DNA of 64,000 nt from Pseudomonas aegrilactucae. Lineage in GTDB: Bacteria; Pseudomonadota; Gammaproteobacteria; Pseudomonadales; Pseudomonadaceae. The position numbers and the translations under genes are program-made. Location: the NCBI RefSeq assembly GCF_019168305.1, contig NZ_JAHTBI010000001.1:62001-126000 (forward strand), in the 5' to 3' direction. The notes under the pieces were generated by a model. The model was not told the origin of the DNA and made no database searches. It worked only from the letters and a program-made list of their open reading frames with translations. Shown in pieces: positions 1 through 8,784 of the stretch. Each line of letters opens with the position of its first letter. Positions within the stretch are counted from its first letter, which is position 1.

Positions 1-215
1 CGCTGGGGCTGTGGAGCGACCGCCTGGAAAGCCAGCTCGACAAGGCGGCGGCGCTGGTGCCAGAGCGTGCATTGCGCATCTGGCGGCTGTACCTGGCCGG
101 TTGCTCGTACGCTTTCACCAAGGGCTGGATCAACCTGCACCAGATCCTGGCGGTCAAACCCTATGCCGATGGCCACCATGACCTGCCGTTGACCCGTGAC
201 GACCTGTACCGCTAG
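1..215 (+). CDS. Cyclopropane-fatty-acyl-phospholipid synthase family, C-terminal fragment
   Basis: Only the last 70 codons are inside the window; the reading frame runs from base 3 to the TAG at 213-215. The fragment includes YLAGCSYAFTKGWINLHQIL, which resembles the C-terminus of Cfa-type SAM-dependent methyltransferases that convert membrane phospholipid double bonds to cyclopropanes. The next gene, convergent and only 5 bp away, is a cardiolipin synthase, a phospholipid context that fits. The SAM-binding part lies upstream of the window, so the assignment rests on this tail and on synteny I recall from P. putida. Confidence 0.75.
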   Translation, partial: LGLWSDRLESQLDKAAALVPERALRIWRLYLAGCSYAFTKGWINLHQILAVKPYADGHHDLPLTRDDLYR

Positions 216-220
216 GCGGT

Positions 221-1660
221 TCAGAGAATCGGCGAAATCAGGCGGGCGATACGCATCCCCAGCTGTTGCAGGCGATGGGTATCGAGGGTGTCGTCGGCGG
301 TGATTTCCCGCGACTGTTCAAAGTCCTGGTTGAGCATGTGCTCGACCTGGTCGGCAAAGCCGCGGTCGACGGTCAGCAGCATGATCTCGAAATTGAGGCG
401 GAACGAACGGTTGTCCAGGTTGGCGCTGCCGATGGCGCTGACCTCGTTGTCGATCAGCACCACCTTCTGGTGCAGGAACCCGGGCCCGTAGCGAAACATG
501 CGGATGCCGGCGCGCACCGCGTCGAAGGCGAACAGGCTGGAGGCGGCGTAGACGATGCGATGGTCGGGGCGCGAGGGGATCAGGATGCGCACGTCCACAC
601 CACGCAACACGGCCAGGCGCAGTGCGGCGAAAACGGCTTCGTCGGGAATGAAATACGGGCTGGTGATCCATACCCGTTCGCGTGCCGCGTGGATGGCCTC
701 GACGAAAAACAGCGAGCAGGTTTCCTGCGGATCGGCCGGGCCGCTGGCCAGCACCTGGCAGAGCACGCCATCGTCGGGGTAGGTGTCGGGCAGGATCAAG
801 GGTGGCAACTGACGCGCGGCCCAGAACCAGTCTTCGGCGAACGACTCCTGCAGGCACGCCAGCACCGGGCCGCTGACCTGCACATGGGTGTCGCGCCAGG
901 GTGACAGGCGCGGGTTGCCGCCCAGGTACTCGTCGCCCACGTTGTGCCCGCCGAGAAACCCCAGCAGGCCGTCGACTACCACGATCTTGCGGTGGTTGCG
1001 AAAGTTGACCTGAAAGCGGTTGAACCAGCCGCGGCGCGTGGCGAAGGCACGGATGTTCACGCCACCATCGCGCAGGGCCTGAACGTAGGCTGAGGGCAGG
1101 GCGTGGCTGCCGACGCTGTCGAACAGCACGTAGATCTTCACCCCGGCGGCAGCCTTGCGCAGCAGCAGGTGCTTGAGTTCACGCCCGAGGCCATCGTCAT
1201 GGATGATGAAAAACTGGATCAGCACGGTATCGGTGGCACCCTCGATGGCCTTGAAGATCGCATCGAAGGTGGCCTGGCCATCGATCAGCAGGCTGACCTG
1301 GTTGTTGGCCAGGCACGGCATGCGACCCAACCTGGGCATGGCACGCAGCGCGGCATAGGATTCGGAGTTGCGTGCTGCCAGTGCTTCCTCGACCCACGGC
1401 CGCCAGTTGAGGTCGGCCATGGCCACGTGCATTTCGCGATTGGCCTGGCGACGTGCCTTGATATAGGCGTCGAAGGTGCGACTGCCAAACACCAGGTACG
1501 GGATCAGTGTGAAGTAGGGGATGAACAGCAAGGACATGGCCCAGGCGATCGCGCCTTGAGCGGTGCGCACGGTGAACACGGCATGCAAGGCCGCGATGAT
1601 GCCCAGCAGGTGAATCACGCCGATCAGGTAACCGAAGAAGTAGGGGCTGTGATAATCCAT
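221..1660 (-). CDS. clsA: Cardiolipin synthase (ClsA type)
   Basis: Membrane phospholipase-D superfamily enzyme that condenses two phosphatidylglycerols into cardiolipin and glycerol. The 479-residue protein starts with two hydrophobic membrane segments (about residues 5-55), followed by two HKD catalytic motifs: [10 protein letters not shown] near residues 222-231 and HQKVVLIDN near 397-405. The second is followed by the typical GSANLDNRS stretch. Start chosen at the ATG ending at 1660 (MDYHSPYFF), which has AGGA five bases upstream; an in-frame ATG eight codons earlier has a poorer ribosome site. It is convergent with the Cfa-like gene. Confidence 0.95.
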   Translation of the reverse strand: MDYHSPYFFGYLIGVIHLLGIIAALHAVFTVRTAQGAIAWAMSLLFIPYFTLIPYLVFGSRTFDAYIKARRQANREMHVAMADLNWRPWVEEALAARNSESYAALRAMPRLGRMPCLANNQVSLLIDGQATFDAIFKAIEGATDTVLIQFFIIHDDGLGRELKHLLLRKAAAGVKIYVLFDSVGSHALPSAYVQALRDGGVNIRAFATRRGWFNRFQVNFRNHRKIVVVDGLLGFLGGHNVGDEYLGGNPRLSPWRDTHVQVSGPVLACLQESFAEDWFWAARQLPPLILPDTYPDDGVLCQVLASGPADPQETCSLFFVEAIHAARERVWITSPYFIPDEAVFAALRLAVLRGVDVRILIPSRPDHRIVYAASSLFAFDAVRAGIRMFRYGPGFLHQKVVLIDNEVSAIGSANLDNRSFRLNFEIMLLTVDRGFADQVEHMLNQDFEQSREITADDTLDTHRLQQLGMRIARLISPIL

Positions 1661-1788
1661 ACACGTCCTGCTGTCCGAGGGCATTGCCTGCTAACAGAGC
1701 ATGTTCGTGACTGCCCTTGCAACCGAAAGCGTAAAAACGCGTCTAACCTGTGTTCCGGCTTGGGGCCGGATTTTGGAGGAATCACTAC

Positions 1789-2316
1789 ATGACTATTCGT
1801 CTGCCGATGCTGGCACTGGTGCTGGGCCTGTCGAGCCCCCTGGTGCAGGCGCAGATGCTGCAACCCGGGCTGTGGGAGCTGACCACCAGCGACATGCAGG
1901 TCGATGGCAAGCCGCTGCCGGACATGGCGTTCATGCTTGGCCAGTTGAAGAACCTGCCGCCCGAGCAGCGCGCGATGATCGAAGGTGGCCTGGCCAAGCA
2001 AGGCATCAGTGTGGCGGGCAAGGGGGTGCGCTCGTGTCTGACCCCGCAACAGGTACAGACTGATGATATTCCGTTGCAGGACCCGCAATCGGGGTGCACG
2101 CAAAAGATCACCGAGCGCAATGGCAATGTGTGGAAGTTTACCTTCAGTTGCCCCAAGGCGCAGGGCAACGGCGAGGCAACCTTCCTCAGTGACCGCGAGT
2201 TCAGCACCAAGGTCAACGGCACGTTCAATGCGTCGGGCGTTCAACAGCAGGGCAGCATGAGCACCCGCGCGGTGTGGTTGGGCAACGACTGCGGTATCGT
2301 CAAGCCACGAACCTAG
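1789..2316 (+). CDS. DUF3617-type secreted protein
   Basis: A 175-residue protein with a signal peptide (MTIRLPMLALVLGLSSPLVQA) followed by QPGLWELTT, the hallmark opening of DUF3617 proteins. It has two cysteines that could form a disulphide (SCLTPQQ and SGCTQK) and a third in FSCPKAQ. Probably periplasmic; function unknown. The ATG at 1789 follows GGAGGA at 1775-1780; an upstream in-frame GTG at 1750 has no good ribosome site and would precede the signal peptide. It ends 14 bp before the convergent end of folE2. Confidence 0.85.
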   Translation: MTIRLPMLALVLGLSSPLVQAQMLQPGLWELTTSDMQVDGKPLPDMAFMLGQLKNLPPEQRAMIEGGLAKQGISVAGKGVRSCLTPQQVQTDDIPLQDPQSGCTQKITERNGNVWKFTFSCPKAQGNGEATFLSDREFSTKVNGTFNASGVQQQGSMSTRAVWLGNDCGIVKPRT

Positions 2317-2329
2317 ACCTTGCGTCCGC

Positions 2330-3220
2330 TTACCAGTGCCATTGGCTATGGGCGACGGCATCGTGGGCATGCAGGCTTTCTGCATGTTCCACACGCAGGG
2401 CAAAGCCTGTGAGCCAGGGCAGTTGCCTCAAGGCCAGATTGAGTCGCCGTGCCGCATCCTCGCAGAACATCAGGTTCTGCCCGTTGGCCAAGGCAAACGC
2501 CTGTTCGTCTGCCCGCTTCACGGCGGTCTGTACCGCCGTCCCTAACGCTTGTTCGCAATGATCGATCAGTTCGCGAATGGGCAACTCAGCCTGCTCCGAG
2601 TCCAGACGTACCTGCAGGAACGCAGTACTGCGCTGGCTGTGCGGTGTAGCGACAATGCCTTGCGCGCTGGCCAGCCACCGGGCTATGCCCTCGTGATGAA
2701 GGCTGTGGCCGGTAAAGTCGGCGAGAAATTGTTGCTGGATCAGCTGGCGAGCAAGCGCGGCCGAACAGGGGCAGGTGGAGGAGTAGTCAAGTTGCGCATT
2801 TAGTTCCACGTGGAACATTTGGTTTTTCAGCTGTGCTTTCACACTGATGGGATAGGCCTTCCAACCCGCCAGCGGGCTGATGAGTGCCGGGCGTTTGAGC
2901 AATGCCTCAAAACGCAGGTTCAGGTATGCCGTGTCGGACAAGCCCTGGTGACTGTCGAGAAACTGCTGGAGCACGCTGCGTAGCAACGGCACCGAAAACG
3001 GCGCCTGCTCCAGCGCTTCCAGGGCCAGGTACAGGCGCGACATGTGGATGCCCCGCGATGTTCCATCATCCAGGCTCACCCCCGCATCGGCCCGGGCAGT
3101 GACACGTGTGCCCTCGACATCGAGCGGCAGGGCAATGCCGCACATTCCCACCCAGTCCAGCGGCAGGGATTGCTGAGTGGGTTGCGCGGCGATATCGGGC
3201 AGGGTGGTCATGGCGGTCAT
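2330..3220 (-). CDS. folE2: GTP cyclohydrolase FolE2 (type IB, zinc-independent isozyme)
   Basis: Catalyses the first step of folate synthesis, GTP to 7,8-dihydroneopterin triphosphate, with a metal requirement that lets it replace the zinc enzyme FolE under zinc starvation (family knowledge). The sequence shows the family landmarks SRGIHMSR, the conserved cysteine region STCPCSAAL and the C-terminal FCEDAARRL. Start chosen at 3220 (MTAMTTLPDI) or, equally possible, 3211; an upstream in-frame start at 3277 would translate through the Zur-like box at 3252-3264 and is rejected. The gene stands next to COG0523 GTPases, the usual Zur-regulon company. Confidence 0.93.
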   Translation of the reverse strand: MTAMTTLPDIAAQPTQQSLPLDWVGMCGIALPLDVEGTRVTARADAGVSLDDGTSRGIHMSRLYLALEALEQAPFSVPLLRSVLQQFLDSHQGLSDTAYLNLRFEALLKRPALISPLAGWKAYPISVKAQLKNQMFHVELNAQLDYSSTCPCSAALARQLIQQQFLADFTGHSLHHEGIARWLASAQGIVATPHSQRSTAFLQVRLDSEQAELPIRELIDHCEQALGTAVQTAVKRADEQAFALANGQNLMFCEDAARRLNLALRQLPWLTGFALRVEHAESLHAHDAVAHSQWHW

Positions 3221-3251
3221 GGGTAAACCATCGTCAGATAAAAATGATACG

Positions 3252-3264
3252 TTACAACATAACA
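3252..3264. promoter_or_regulatory. Zur-box-like palindrome upstream of folE2
   Basis: GTTACAACATAAC is an interrupted palindrome (GTTA-N5-TAAC) 31 bp upstream of the chosen folE2 start. It is related to the perfect site at 3699-3711 and to the proteobacterial Zur consensus GTTATA-TATAAC. It implies zinc-responsive repression of folE2; binding is inferred. Confidence 0.7.
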
Positions 3265-3293
3265 AAACCGATGCCACTGCTTTTTTTGGCCCG

Positions 3294-3671
3294 TCACTGG
3301 CAACCCCCCAGTCGGTTGCAGCGCAGGTTGAAGCGCTGGCCGCTGGAGCTGGATACCCGGTTCTGGGTAGTCCAACCTACGCGCCGGCTGTAGCCCACCC
3401 AGGCTTCCCCGTCACTGGCCAGGCCCGTGAAGAAGGTCAATGGACCATAACGGCTGTTGGTCTGCGTCCAGCGCCGTTGCCCCTGTACTTCGAAGCCGCG
3501 CATGAACTGGGTGCTGCCCTGGCTGTGCACGCTATAGGCATTGCCGGCGCGGTCTGTGCAGGCCAGCAGGTTGGCGCTGCGGGTGCACTGCGCCGGCTCG
3601 CTGCGCGGCAACGCGGCGTGGGCGAGGTTCAGCGGGGTGAACAGCAGCGCGAGCAAGACGACAGGTTTCAT
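3294..3671 (-). CDS. Small secreted protein of unknown function in the zinc-starvation cluster
   Basis: A 125-residue protein with a clear signal peptide (MKPVVLLALLFTPLNLAHA). The mature part of about 106 residues has four cysteines (QCTRS, LACTD, LRCNR, GGCQ at the very end) that could form two disulphides, and it is rich in Tyr, Trp and Arg. I do not recognise a named family. The ATG at 3671 has GGAG seven bases upstream; an earlier TTG adds one residue. The Zur-like palindrome at 3699-3711 lies 28 bp upstream of its start, shared with the divergent COG0523 gene, so it is probably induced by zinc limitation. Confidence 0.8.
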   Translation of the reverse strand: MKPVVLLALLFTPLNLAHAALPRSEPAQCTRSANLLACTDRAGNAYSVHSQGSTQFMRGFEVQGQRRWTQTNSRYGPLTFFTGLASDGEAWVGYSRRVGWTTQNRVSSSSGQRFNLRCNRLGGCQ

Positions 3672-3693
3672 CAAGACTCCGATTGGCTAATTT

Positions 3694-3716
3694 GCAAAGT
3701 TATAATATAACATTGC
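3694..3716. promoter_or_regulatory. Zur box between divergent zinc-regulon genes
   Basis: The core GTTATAATATAAC (3699-3711) is a near-perfect palindrome, flanked by GCAAA and ATTGC so that the dyad extends over 23 bp. It closely matches the gammaproteobacterial Zur operator. It lies between the start of the secreted protein (3671, minus) and the COG0523 gene (3766, plus) and could repress both when zinc is replete. Confidence 0.85.
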
Positions 3717-3765
3717 GAGCAGCATCGTTCGAATGCACTCGCCGCCCTGATGAGGTACCTGCGTC

Positions 3766-4974
3766 ATGACCCACCGTCTTCCTGTCACCGTGCTGTCCGG
3801 CTTTCTGGGTGCCGGCAAAAGCACCCTGCTCAACCATGTGCTGCGCAACCGCGAGAACCTGCGGGTGGCGGTGATCGTCAACGACATGAGCGAGATCAAT
3901 ATCGACGCCAGCGAGGTGCAGCGCAACGTCAGCCTCAACCGTGCCGACGAAAAACTGGTGCAGATGAGCAACGGCTGTATCTGCTGCACCCTGCGCGAAG
4001 ACCTGCTCGAAGAGGTAGCGCGCCTAGCCCGCGAAGGGCGTTTCGACTACCTGCTGATCGAGTCCACGGGGATTTCCGAACCCTTGCCCGTGGCCGAGAC
4101 CTTCACCTTTCGCGACGAGCAGGGCCGCAGCCTGGCCGACCAGGCGCGCCTGGATACCATGGTCACTGTGGTCGACGGCTTGAATTTCCTGCGTGACTAC
4201 CAGGCCGCCGACAGCCTGGCCTCGCGAGGCGAGACCCTGGGCGAGGACGATGTGCGTTCGATCAGTGACCTGCTGATCGAGCAGGTCGAGTTTGCCGATG
4301 TGATCCTGCTCAGCAAGATCGACCTTATCAGCAGTCATGAGCGTGAGGAACTGACCGCCATCCTGCGTTCGCTCAATGCCCAGGCGCGCATCCTGCCGAT
4401 GGTGATGGGGCAGGTGGCGCTGGCGCAGATCCTCAACACCGGGCTGTTCGACTTCGACCGTGCAGCGCAGGCGCCAGGCTGGCTGCGGGAACTGCGCGGT
4501 ACACATGTACCGGAAACCGAGGAGTACGGCATCAAGGCCAGCACCTGGCAGGCGCGCCGGCCACTGCACCCGCAGCGTTTCCATGACTTTATCCACAGGC
4601 CGTGGGTGAATGGGCGATTGCTGCGTTCGAAAGGTTTTTTCTGGTTGGCCAGCAAGTACCGCGACGCTGGAAGCTGGTCCCAGGCCGGCGGCATGATGCG
4701 GCATGGTTTCGCCGGACGCTGGTGGCGCTTCGTGCCGCGCGGGCAATGGCCGCAGGATGAGCAGAGCACGGCGCAAATCCTCGAGCACTGGACTGCCGAG
4801 TGTGGTGACTGTCGCCAGGAGCTGGTGTTCATTGGTCAGCACCTCGACGTCACGCGGCTGGACGCCGAGTTGAGTGCCTGCCTGCTGACCGATGCCGAGA
4901 TGGCACTGGGCGCCGAGCAATGGAGCAGGCTGCCTGACCCGTTCGGCGACTGGCACGACGAGGAGGCGGCCTGA
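3766..4974 (+). CDS. COG0523 G3E-family GTPase, zinc-starvation type (ZigA/YciC-like)
   Basis: Cytoplasmic GTPase of the CobW/COG0523 metallochaperone family, thought to deliver zinc to client enzymes under deficiency. The 402-residue protein has Walker [10 protein letters not shown] (12-20), the metal-binding CxCC motif CICC (71-74), ESTGISEP (99-106) and a C-terminal CobW domain ending in an acidic tail. The ATG at 3766 follows GAGGT. Its stop overlaps the start of the next gene (TGATG), so it leads a translationally coupled operon. The Zur-box-like site 50 bp upstream supports zinc repression. The exact client is not visible from the sequence. Confidence 0.9.
   Translation: MTHRLPVTVLSGFLGAGKSTLLNHVLRNRENLRVAVIVNDMSEINIDASEVQRNVSLNRADEKLVQMSNGCICCTLREDLLEEVARLAREGRFDYLLIESTGISEPLPVAETFTFRDEQGRSLADQARLDTMVTVVDGLNFLRDYQAADSLASRGETLGEDDVRSISDLLIEQVEFADVILLSKIDLISSHEREELTAILRSLNAQARILPMVMGQVALAQILNTGLFDFDRAAQAPGWLRELRGTHVPETEEYGIKASTWQARRPLHPQRFHDFIHRPWVNGRLLRSKGFFWLASKYRDAGSWSQAGGMMRHGFAGRWWRFVPRGQWPQDEQSTAQILEHWTAECGDCRQELVFIGQHLDVTRLDAELSACLLTDAEMALGAEQWSRLPDPFGDWHDEEAA
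4589..4597 (+). other. Exact DnaA-box 9-mer inside the first COG0523 gene
   Basis: TTATCCACA, the strong DnaA-box sequence, occurs in the coding frame of the GTPase. Listed because further exact copies cluster 1.5-1.9 kb downstream (6115-6526). DnaA binding is not shown. Confidence 0.4.
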
Positions 4975-5573
4975 TGCTGGCGCTCAAACGTCGAGGCCTG
5001 GCCCGTCAGGTGCTAGGGGAATCGCCTCAGGTACTGACCGAGGTGTTGCAGGACGGCGTGAACATGGCCGTATGGCAGCGCCGTCTGCCTGCACACATCG
5101 AGGACTTCGCCCGCGTCTTGCTGTCACTGGGGCAGCCCCTGGGCGAGTCGCTCACATTGGCGCTGCAGGCCGAGGGTGAGGTGCCGCCACTGCGCGGCCT
5201 GGCCGCCGGCTACGCCGACCTGCAGGGTCATGCCGGCTTTGTCGCCGACGTGACCTGGCTGATTGGCGCCTATGCCTGCCTGCTCGATGCGCGGCGGGTG
5301 GGGCTGCGCCTGCAGGTGCTGGATGGCGCGATGTGCCCGCGGTTTCATGTCGACCATGTACCGTTGCGCTTGATCACCACCTACGCCGGGCCTGCCAGCG
5401 AGTGGCTGGCCATGCCGGATGCCCGCGAGGTGCAGCAGTTGGCGAGCGGTGATGTGGCGCTGCTCAAGGGTGAGAAATGGCTGGGCAACGAAGGCGCGGG
5501 GCTGGTACATCGTTCGCCGCAACTGGCTGATGGACAGCGCCGGTTGATCCTGACGCTTGACTGGATGGCCTGA
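4974..5573 (+). CDS. DUF1826 domain protein
   Basis: A 199-residue protein without signal peptide or membrane segment, recognised as DUF1826, a family repeatedly found beside Zur-regulated COG0523 genes. Conserved-looking features include CPRFHVDHVPLRLITTYAGP (about residues 121-140) and the C-terminal HRSPQLADGQRRLILTLDW. These histidines, a cysteine and acidic residues resemble a metal-dependent oxygenase-like fold, but that is only a suggestion. It starts at the ATG overlapping the upstream stop and is followed 42 bp later by a second COG0523 GTPase, so all three probably form one zinc-responsive operon. Function unknown. Confidence 0.85.
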   Translation: MLALKRRGLARQVLGESPQVLTEVLQDGVNMAVWQRRLPAHIEDFARVLLSLGQPLGESLTLALQAEGEVPPLRGLAAGYADLQGHAGFVADVTWLIGAYACLLDARRVGLRLQVLDGAMCPRFHVDHVPLRLITTYAGPASEWLAMPDAREVQQLASGDVALLKGEKWLGNEGAGLVHRSPQLADGQRRLILTLDWMA

Positions 5574-5615
5574 GCGCGCAGGATAGTGCGCAACCTTCCA
5601 GATGAAATGCCGAAC

Positions 5616-6581
5616 ATGCTGCAGAACATCCCTACCCATGTCATTGCCGGCCCCTTGGGCGCCGGCAAGACCAGCCTGCTGCGTCACCTGCTGGCCCAGC
5701 GCCCGGCTGGCGAGCGCTGGGCCGTGCTGATCAACGAGTTTGGCCAGATCGGCCTGGATGCCGCACTGCTGGCGACGGACGCGGACGGCGTGGCCATGGG
5801 CGAAGTGGCGGGCGGGTGCCTGTGTTGCGTGAACGGTGCGCCGTTCCAGGTTGGGTTGGCCCGGTTGCTGCGCAAGGCGCGGCCTCATCGTTTGTTTATC
5901 GAGCCTTCGGGGTTGGGGCACCCGGCACAGCTGCTGGCTCAGTTGCGTCAGGCGCCGTGGCAAGGCGTGCTGGTGGTACAGCCAGCGGTACTGGTGCTGG
6001 ATGCCCAGGCCCTCGCGGCGGGGCAGGTGTTGCCCCAGGCCCAGGCCCAGGCGCTGGGCAGTGCGGGGCTGCTGGTGCTCAACAAGGCGGAGGGGCTGGA
6101 TGCACAGCAGCGCCTGTGGATAACAGAGCAGCTCCCAGCGCTGCCAATGCTGTGGGTCGATCACGGAAAAATGGCATTCGAGCAGCTGCCTGCGGTGACG
6201 GATGCTGCCGTGACTGTGGATAACCCCTGTGCATTACCCGATGGCGCTGCGCCATCGGCGCTGCTGTGGACAGATCCGACCCAGCCGATCTGCGTTTATC
6301 AACAGGCGGAACAGGCATGGAGTATTGGCTGGCGTTGGCATCCGAGCCAGCAGTTGGACCTGAGGCGCCTGAAGCACTGGTTGGCAGGGCTTGGCTGGCG
6401 CAGGGCCAAGATGGTTATCCACAGCCCGCACGGGTGGCGATCGGCGAATGCGCTGGAAGGGCAGGCGCTGGAGTGGCAGGCCAGTGAATGGCGAAGGGAT
6501 TCGCGTATCGAGCTGATTTATCCACAGGTGCAGGGGGTTGACGCGCTAGAGCAGGGGATGCGGGCCTGCAGAATTCTCTAG
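5616..6581 (+). CDS. Second COG0523 G3E-family GTPase
   Basis: A shorter paralogue (about 321 residues) of the GTPase at 3766. It shows Walker A GPLGAGKTS (12-20), the CxCC motif CLCC (68-71), IEPSGLGHP and NKAEG, but its C-terminal CobW domain is short. Start uncertain: ATG 5616 (MLQNIPTHVIAG) puts the P-loop at the family position, while ATG 5607 or GTG 5586 would add a few residues; no strong ribosome site decides. It is third in the Zur-linked operon. Its 3' half contains four exact DnaA-box 9-mers (see separate entry). Confidence 0.87.
   Translation: MLQNIPTHVIAGPLGAGKTSLLRHLLAQRPAGERWAVLINEFGQIGLDAALLATDADGVAMGEVAGGCLCCVNGAPFQVGLARLLRKARPHRLFIEPSGLGHPAQLLAQLRQAPWQGVLVVQPAVLVLDAQALAAGQVLPQAQAQALGSAGLLVLNKAEGLDAQQRLWITEQLPALPMLWVDHGKMAFEQLPAVTDAAVTVDNPCALPDGAAPSALLWTDPTQPICVYQQAEQAWSIGWRWHPSQQLDLRRLKHWLAGLGWRRAKMVIHSPHGWRSANALEGQALEWQASEWRRDSRIELIYPQVQGVDALEQGMRACRIL
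6115..6526. repeat. Cluster of four exact DnaA-box 9-mers in the second COG0523 gene
   Basis: TTATCCACA or its complement TGTGGATAA occurs at 6115-6123 and 6215-6223 (reverse) and at 6415-6423 and 6518-6526 (forward). A degenerate copy, TGTGGACAG, lies at 6265-6273. The two exact pairs face in opposite orientations. A consensus variant TTATACACA lies at 6779-6787 in the next gene. All are inside coding sequence. Confidence 0.5.
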
Positions 6582-6600
6582 TGCCAGCGAGAAGGGGTTG

Positions 6601-6993
6601 TCATTGGCGCCAGCGGTTGTGCTCCTGGCGCCACTGGTTCATCTCGATCACGTTGCCACCCTGCACCGGCGGCTTGATCTCGAACGGGTAGGGTGCCAGC
6701 TCGATTTGCATCGTGTGCGCGCCAAACTGGGTCACCGTGCCAGGGTGACGATGCTCGCCGGTGACCGTGAACTCGAAGTTATACACACGTGCCAGGCGTT
6801 TGCGGCCATTGGCGTCACGTACAAAGCCGATGCGCTTGAGCGCCACGTTGCCGTCCAGCAGCTCAAGGTCGAGCTTGGCGCAATGCTGCTTGACCCGCTC
6901 CAGTGCCTTTTCACGCAATCCATGGTTATGCCACAGCCAGGCGCCCAGGGTAGCCAGCAGCATCAGCACCAGAAGGTTTTCGAGGGTTAACAT
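6601..6993 (-). CDS. DUF3301 membrane-anchored protein
   Basis: A 130-residue protein with one N-terminal transmembrane segment (residues 3-22, LTLENLLVLMLLATLGAWLW) and a basic soluble domain of about 105 residues containing LARVYNFEFT and a C-terminus with MNQWRQ. This matches the DUF3301 family of gammaproteobacterial inner-membrane proteins. Function unknown. It is monocistronic, convergent with the COG0523 operon and divergent from pdxY 116 bp away. Confidence 0.85.
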   Translation of the reverse strand: MLTLENLLVLMLLATLGAWLWHNHGLREKALERVKQHCAKLDLELLDGNVALKRIGFVRDANGRKRLARVYNFEFTVTGEHRHPGTVTQFGAHTMQIELAPYPFEIKPPVQGGNVIEMNQWRQEHNRWRQ

Positions 6994-7109
6994 CTACGTT
7001 TGCTCCAACCAGATAGCCCAGCTTAACTGCCACCCCGGTCTGTCGTACAGGTGGCATTTGGCGCCATACTGCGCCCCTTGTTTTTCATTCGAACGTTTGG
7101 AAGTCCTGC

Positions 7110-7982
7110 ATGAAACGTACACCGCATCTGCTCGCCATCCAGTCACACGTGGTATTCGGCCACGCCGGCAACAGTGCCGCGGTGTTTCCGATGCAACGGG
7201 TAGGGGTCAATGTCTGGCCGCTGAACACCGTTCAGTTCTCCAACCATACTCAGTATGGCCAGTGGACCGGCGAAGTGCTTGCGCCCGCGCAAATTCCTGC
7301 ACTGGTGGACGGGATTGCGACGATCGGCGAGTTGGGCAATTGCGATGCGGTACTGTCCGGTTACCTGGGCAGCGCGGCGCAAGGGCGTGCGATTCTGAGC
7401 GGTGTCGCGCGCATCAAGGCGGCCAACCCCAAGGCGCTGTACCTGTGCGACCCGGTCATGGGCCACCCGGAAAAGGGCTGCAGCGTACCGGCAGAAGTCA
7501 GTGATTTCCTGCTCGACGAAGCGCTGGCGGTGGCTGATGTACTGTGCCCCAACCAGCTGGAGCTGGACAGCTTCTGTGGGCGTCGCGCCGAATCGCTGGA
7601 TGACTGCGTGAGCATGGCGCGCAGCTTGCTGGCGCGCGGGCCGAAGGCGGTGCTGGTCAAGCACCTGGCGTATCCGGGGCGGCGCGCCGAAGACTTCGAA
7701 ATGCTGCTGGTGACTGCCGAGGGCAACTGGCACCTGCGCCGCCCGCTGCTGGCGTTCCCGCGCCAGCCGGTGGGGGTCGGCGACCTGACCTCCGGCCTGT
7801 TCCTGGCGCGCGTGCTGCTGGGCGACAGCTGGCTGGCGGCGTTTGAGTTCACGGCGGCGGCGGTCCACGAAGTGCTCCTCGAGACCCAGGCCTGCACCAG
7901 CTATGAACTGGAACTGGTGCGTGCCCAGGACCGTATCGTGCACCCGCGGGTGCGCTTCGAGGCGCAGCGCCTGGCGCGTTAG
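7110..7982 (+). CDS. pdxY: Pyridoxal kinase PdxY
   Basis: Ribokinase-superfamily enzyme that phosphorylates pyridoxal to pyridoxal 5'-phosphate in the B6 salvage pathway. At 290 residues it has the typical length. It shows the N-terminal [13 protein letters not shown] substrate loop, [20 protein letters not shown] and the anion-hole region [15 protein letters not shown] near the C-terminus with its catalytic Asp. Its TAG overlaps the stop codon of the convergent thioesterase gene by four bases. Confidence 0.95.
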   Translation: MKRTPHLLAIQSHVVFGHAGNSAAVFPMQRVGVNVWPLNTVQFSNHTQYGQWTGEVLAPAQIPALVDGIATIGELGNCDAVLSGYLGSAAQGRAILSGVARIKAANPKALYLCDPVMGHPEKGCSVPAEVSDFLLDEALAVADVLCPNQLELDSFCGRRAESLDDCVSMARSLLARGPKAVLVKHLAYPGRRAEDFEMLLVTAEGNWHLRRPLLAFPRQPVGVGDLTSGLFLARVLLGDSWLAAFEFTAAAVHEVLLETQACTSYELELVRAQDRIVHPRVRFEAQRLAR

Positions 7983-8464
7983 AACCCGTCGCCCTTGAGC
8001 TCCTGGTAGCGCTTTTCCAGTTCCTGACGGATCAGGCGGCGCTGCTTGCCTTGCACGAAGCGGCGCTTCTCTTCGCTGGTTTCTGGCTGGCGCGGGGGCA
8101 CGGCGACCGGCTTGCGGTCGTCATCCACGGCCACCATGGTGAAGAAGCAGCTGTTGCTGTGGCGCACCGAGCGCTCGCGAATGTTCTCGGTGACCACCTT
8201 GATGCCGACCTCCATCGAGGTGTTGCCGGTGTAGTTCACCGACGCCAGGAAGGTCACCAGCTCGCCCACATGCACCGGCTCACGGAACACCACCTGGTCG
8301 ACCGACAGGGTCACCACATAGCGCCCCGCATAACGGCTGGCGCAGGCATAGGCGACCTCATCGAGGTATTTGAGCAGGGTGCCGCCGTGTACGTTGCCAG
8401 AAAAGTTGGCCATGTCCGGGGTCATCAGGACGGTCATCGACAGCTGGGCGTTTCCAGGTTCCAT
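7979..8464 (-). CDS. Acyl-CoA thioesterase, YciA-like hotdog family
   Basis: A 161-residue single-hotdog thioesterase. It shows the family pattern [20 protein letters not shown] with the catalytic Asp-containing helix, [14 protein letters not shown], and a positively charged C-terminal tail. It probably hydrolyses acyl-CoA esters in the cytoplasm. Start chosen at 8464 ([12 protein letters not shown]), the family's usual position; upstream in-frame codons encode an unrelated extension. A second, shorter YciA-like gene lies at 41777. Substrate cannot be read from the sequence. Confidence 0.9.
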   Translation of the reverse strand: MEPGNAQLSMTVLMTPDMANFSGNVHGGTLLKYLDEVAYACASRYAGRYVVTLSVDQVVFREPVHVGELVTFLASVNYTGNTSMEVGIKVVTENIRERSVRHSNSCFFTMVAVDDDRKPVAVPPRQPETSEEKRRFVQGKQRRLIRQELEKRYQELKGDGF

Positions 8465-8784
8465 AGTGTGCTCACGGTAAGGTTGCGCTGAGGCGGGGTG
8501 GCGAGTGGTCGTCACGCTTCTTTCCCCCAATTTCGAATCCCATCAGAAACGGGACGCTGACAGCACCTTTGCCGTCACGCCGTTCGTGCCATCTTTGGCG
8601 CGGGAACGGTCGATCTGTTTCTTGATATTACACTGCCTTTTCGATGCCAGCGCCGGTGTTAACCTGACGGAGCCTATGCAACATGGGCCATACGCCATCC
8701 CAAAGACTAATTCCCCAGTGTTCAACGACACGATGTCGTTGAGTGAGGGTCTGTTCTTCGATTCGAAGTAAGGAGCTCCACACC
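8465..8784. other. 320-bp divergent intergenic region
   Basis: The region lies between the thioesterase (minus) and the CPA2 antiporter (plus). An 88-codon open frame at 8505-8771 has no ribosome site or recognisable features and is not believed. AT-richer stretches such as CTTGATATTACACTG near 8618-8632 could hold a promoter. The last 15 bases carry AAGGAG for the antiporter. Nothing else is recognised. Confidence 0.5.

Noticed and set aside
8505-8771. Possible 88-residue gene in the divergent region before the antiporter
   Set aside because: Starts on a weak codon without ribosome site, mixed composition, and it covers the promoter area of two divergent genes.
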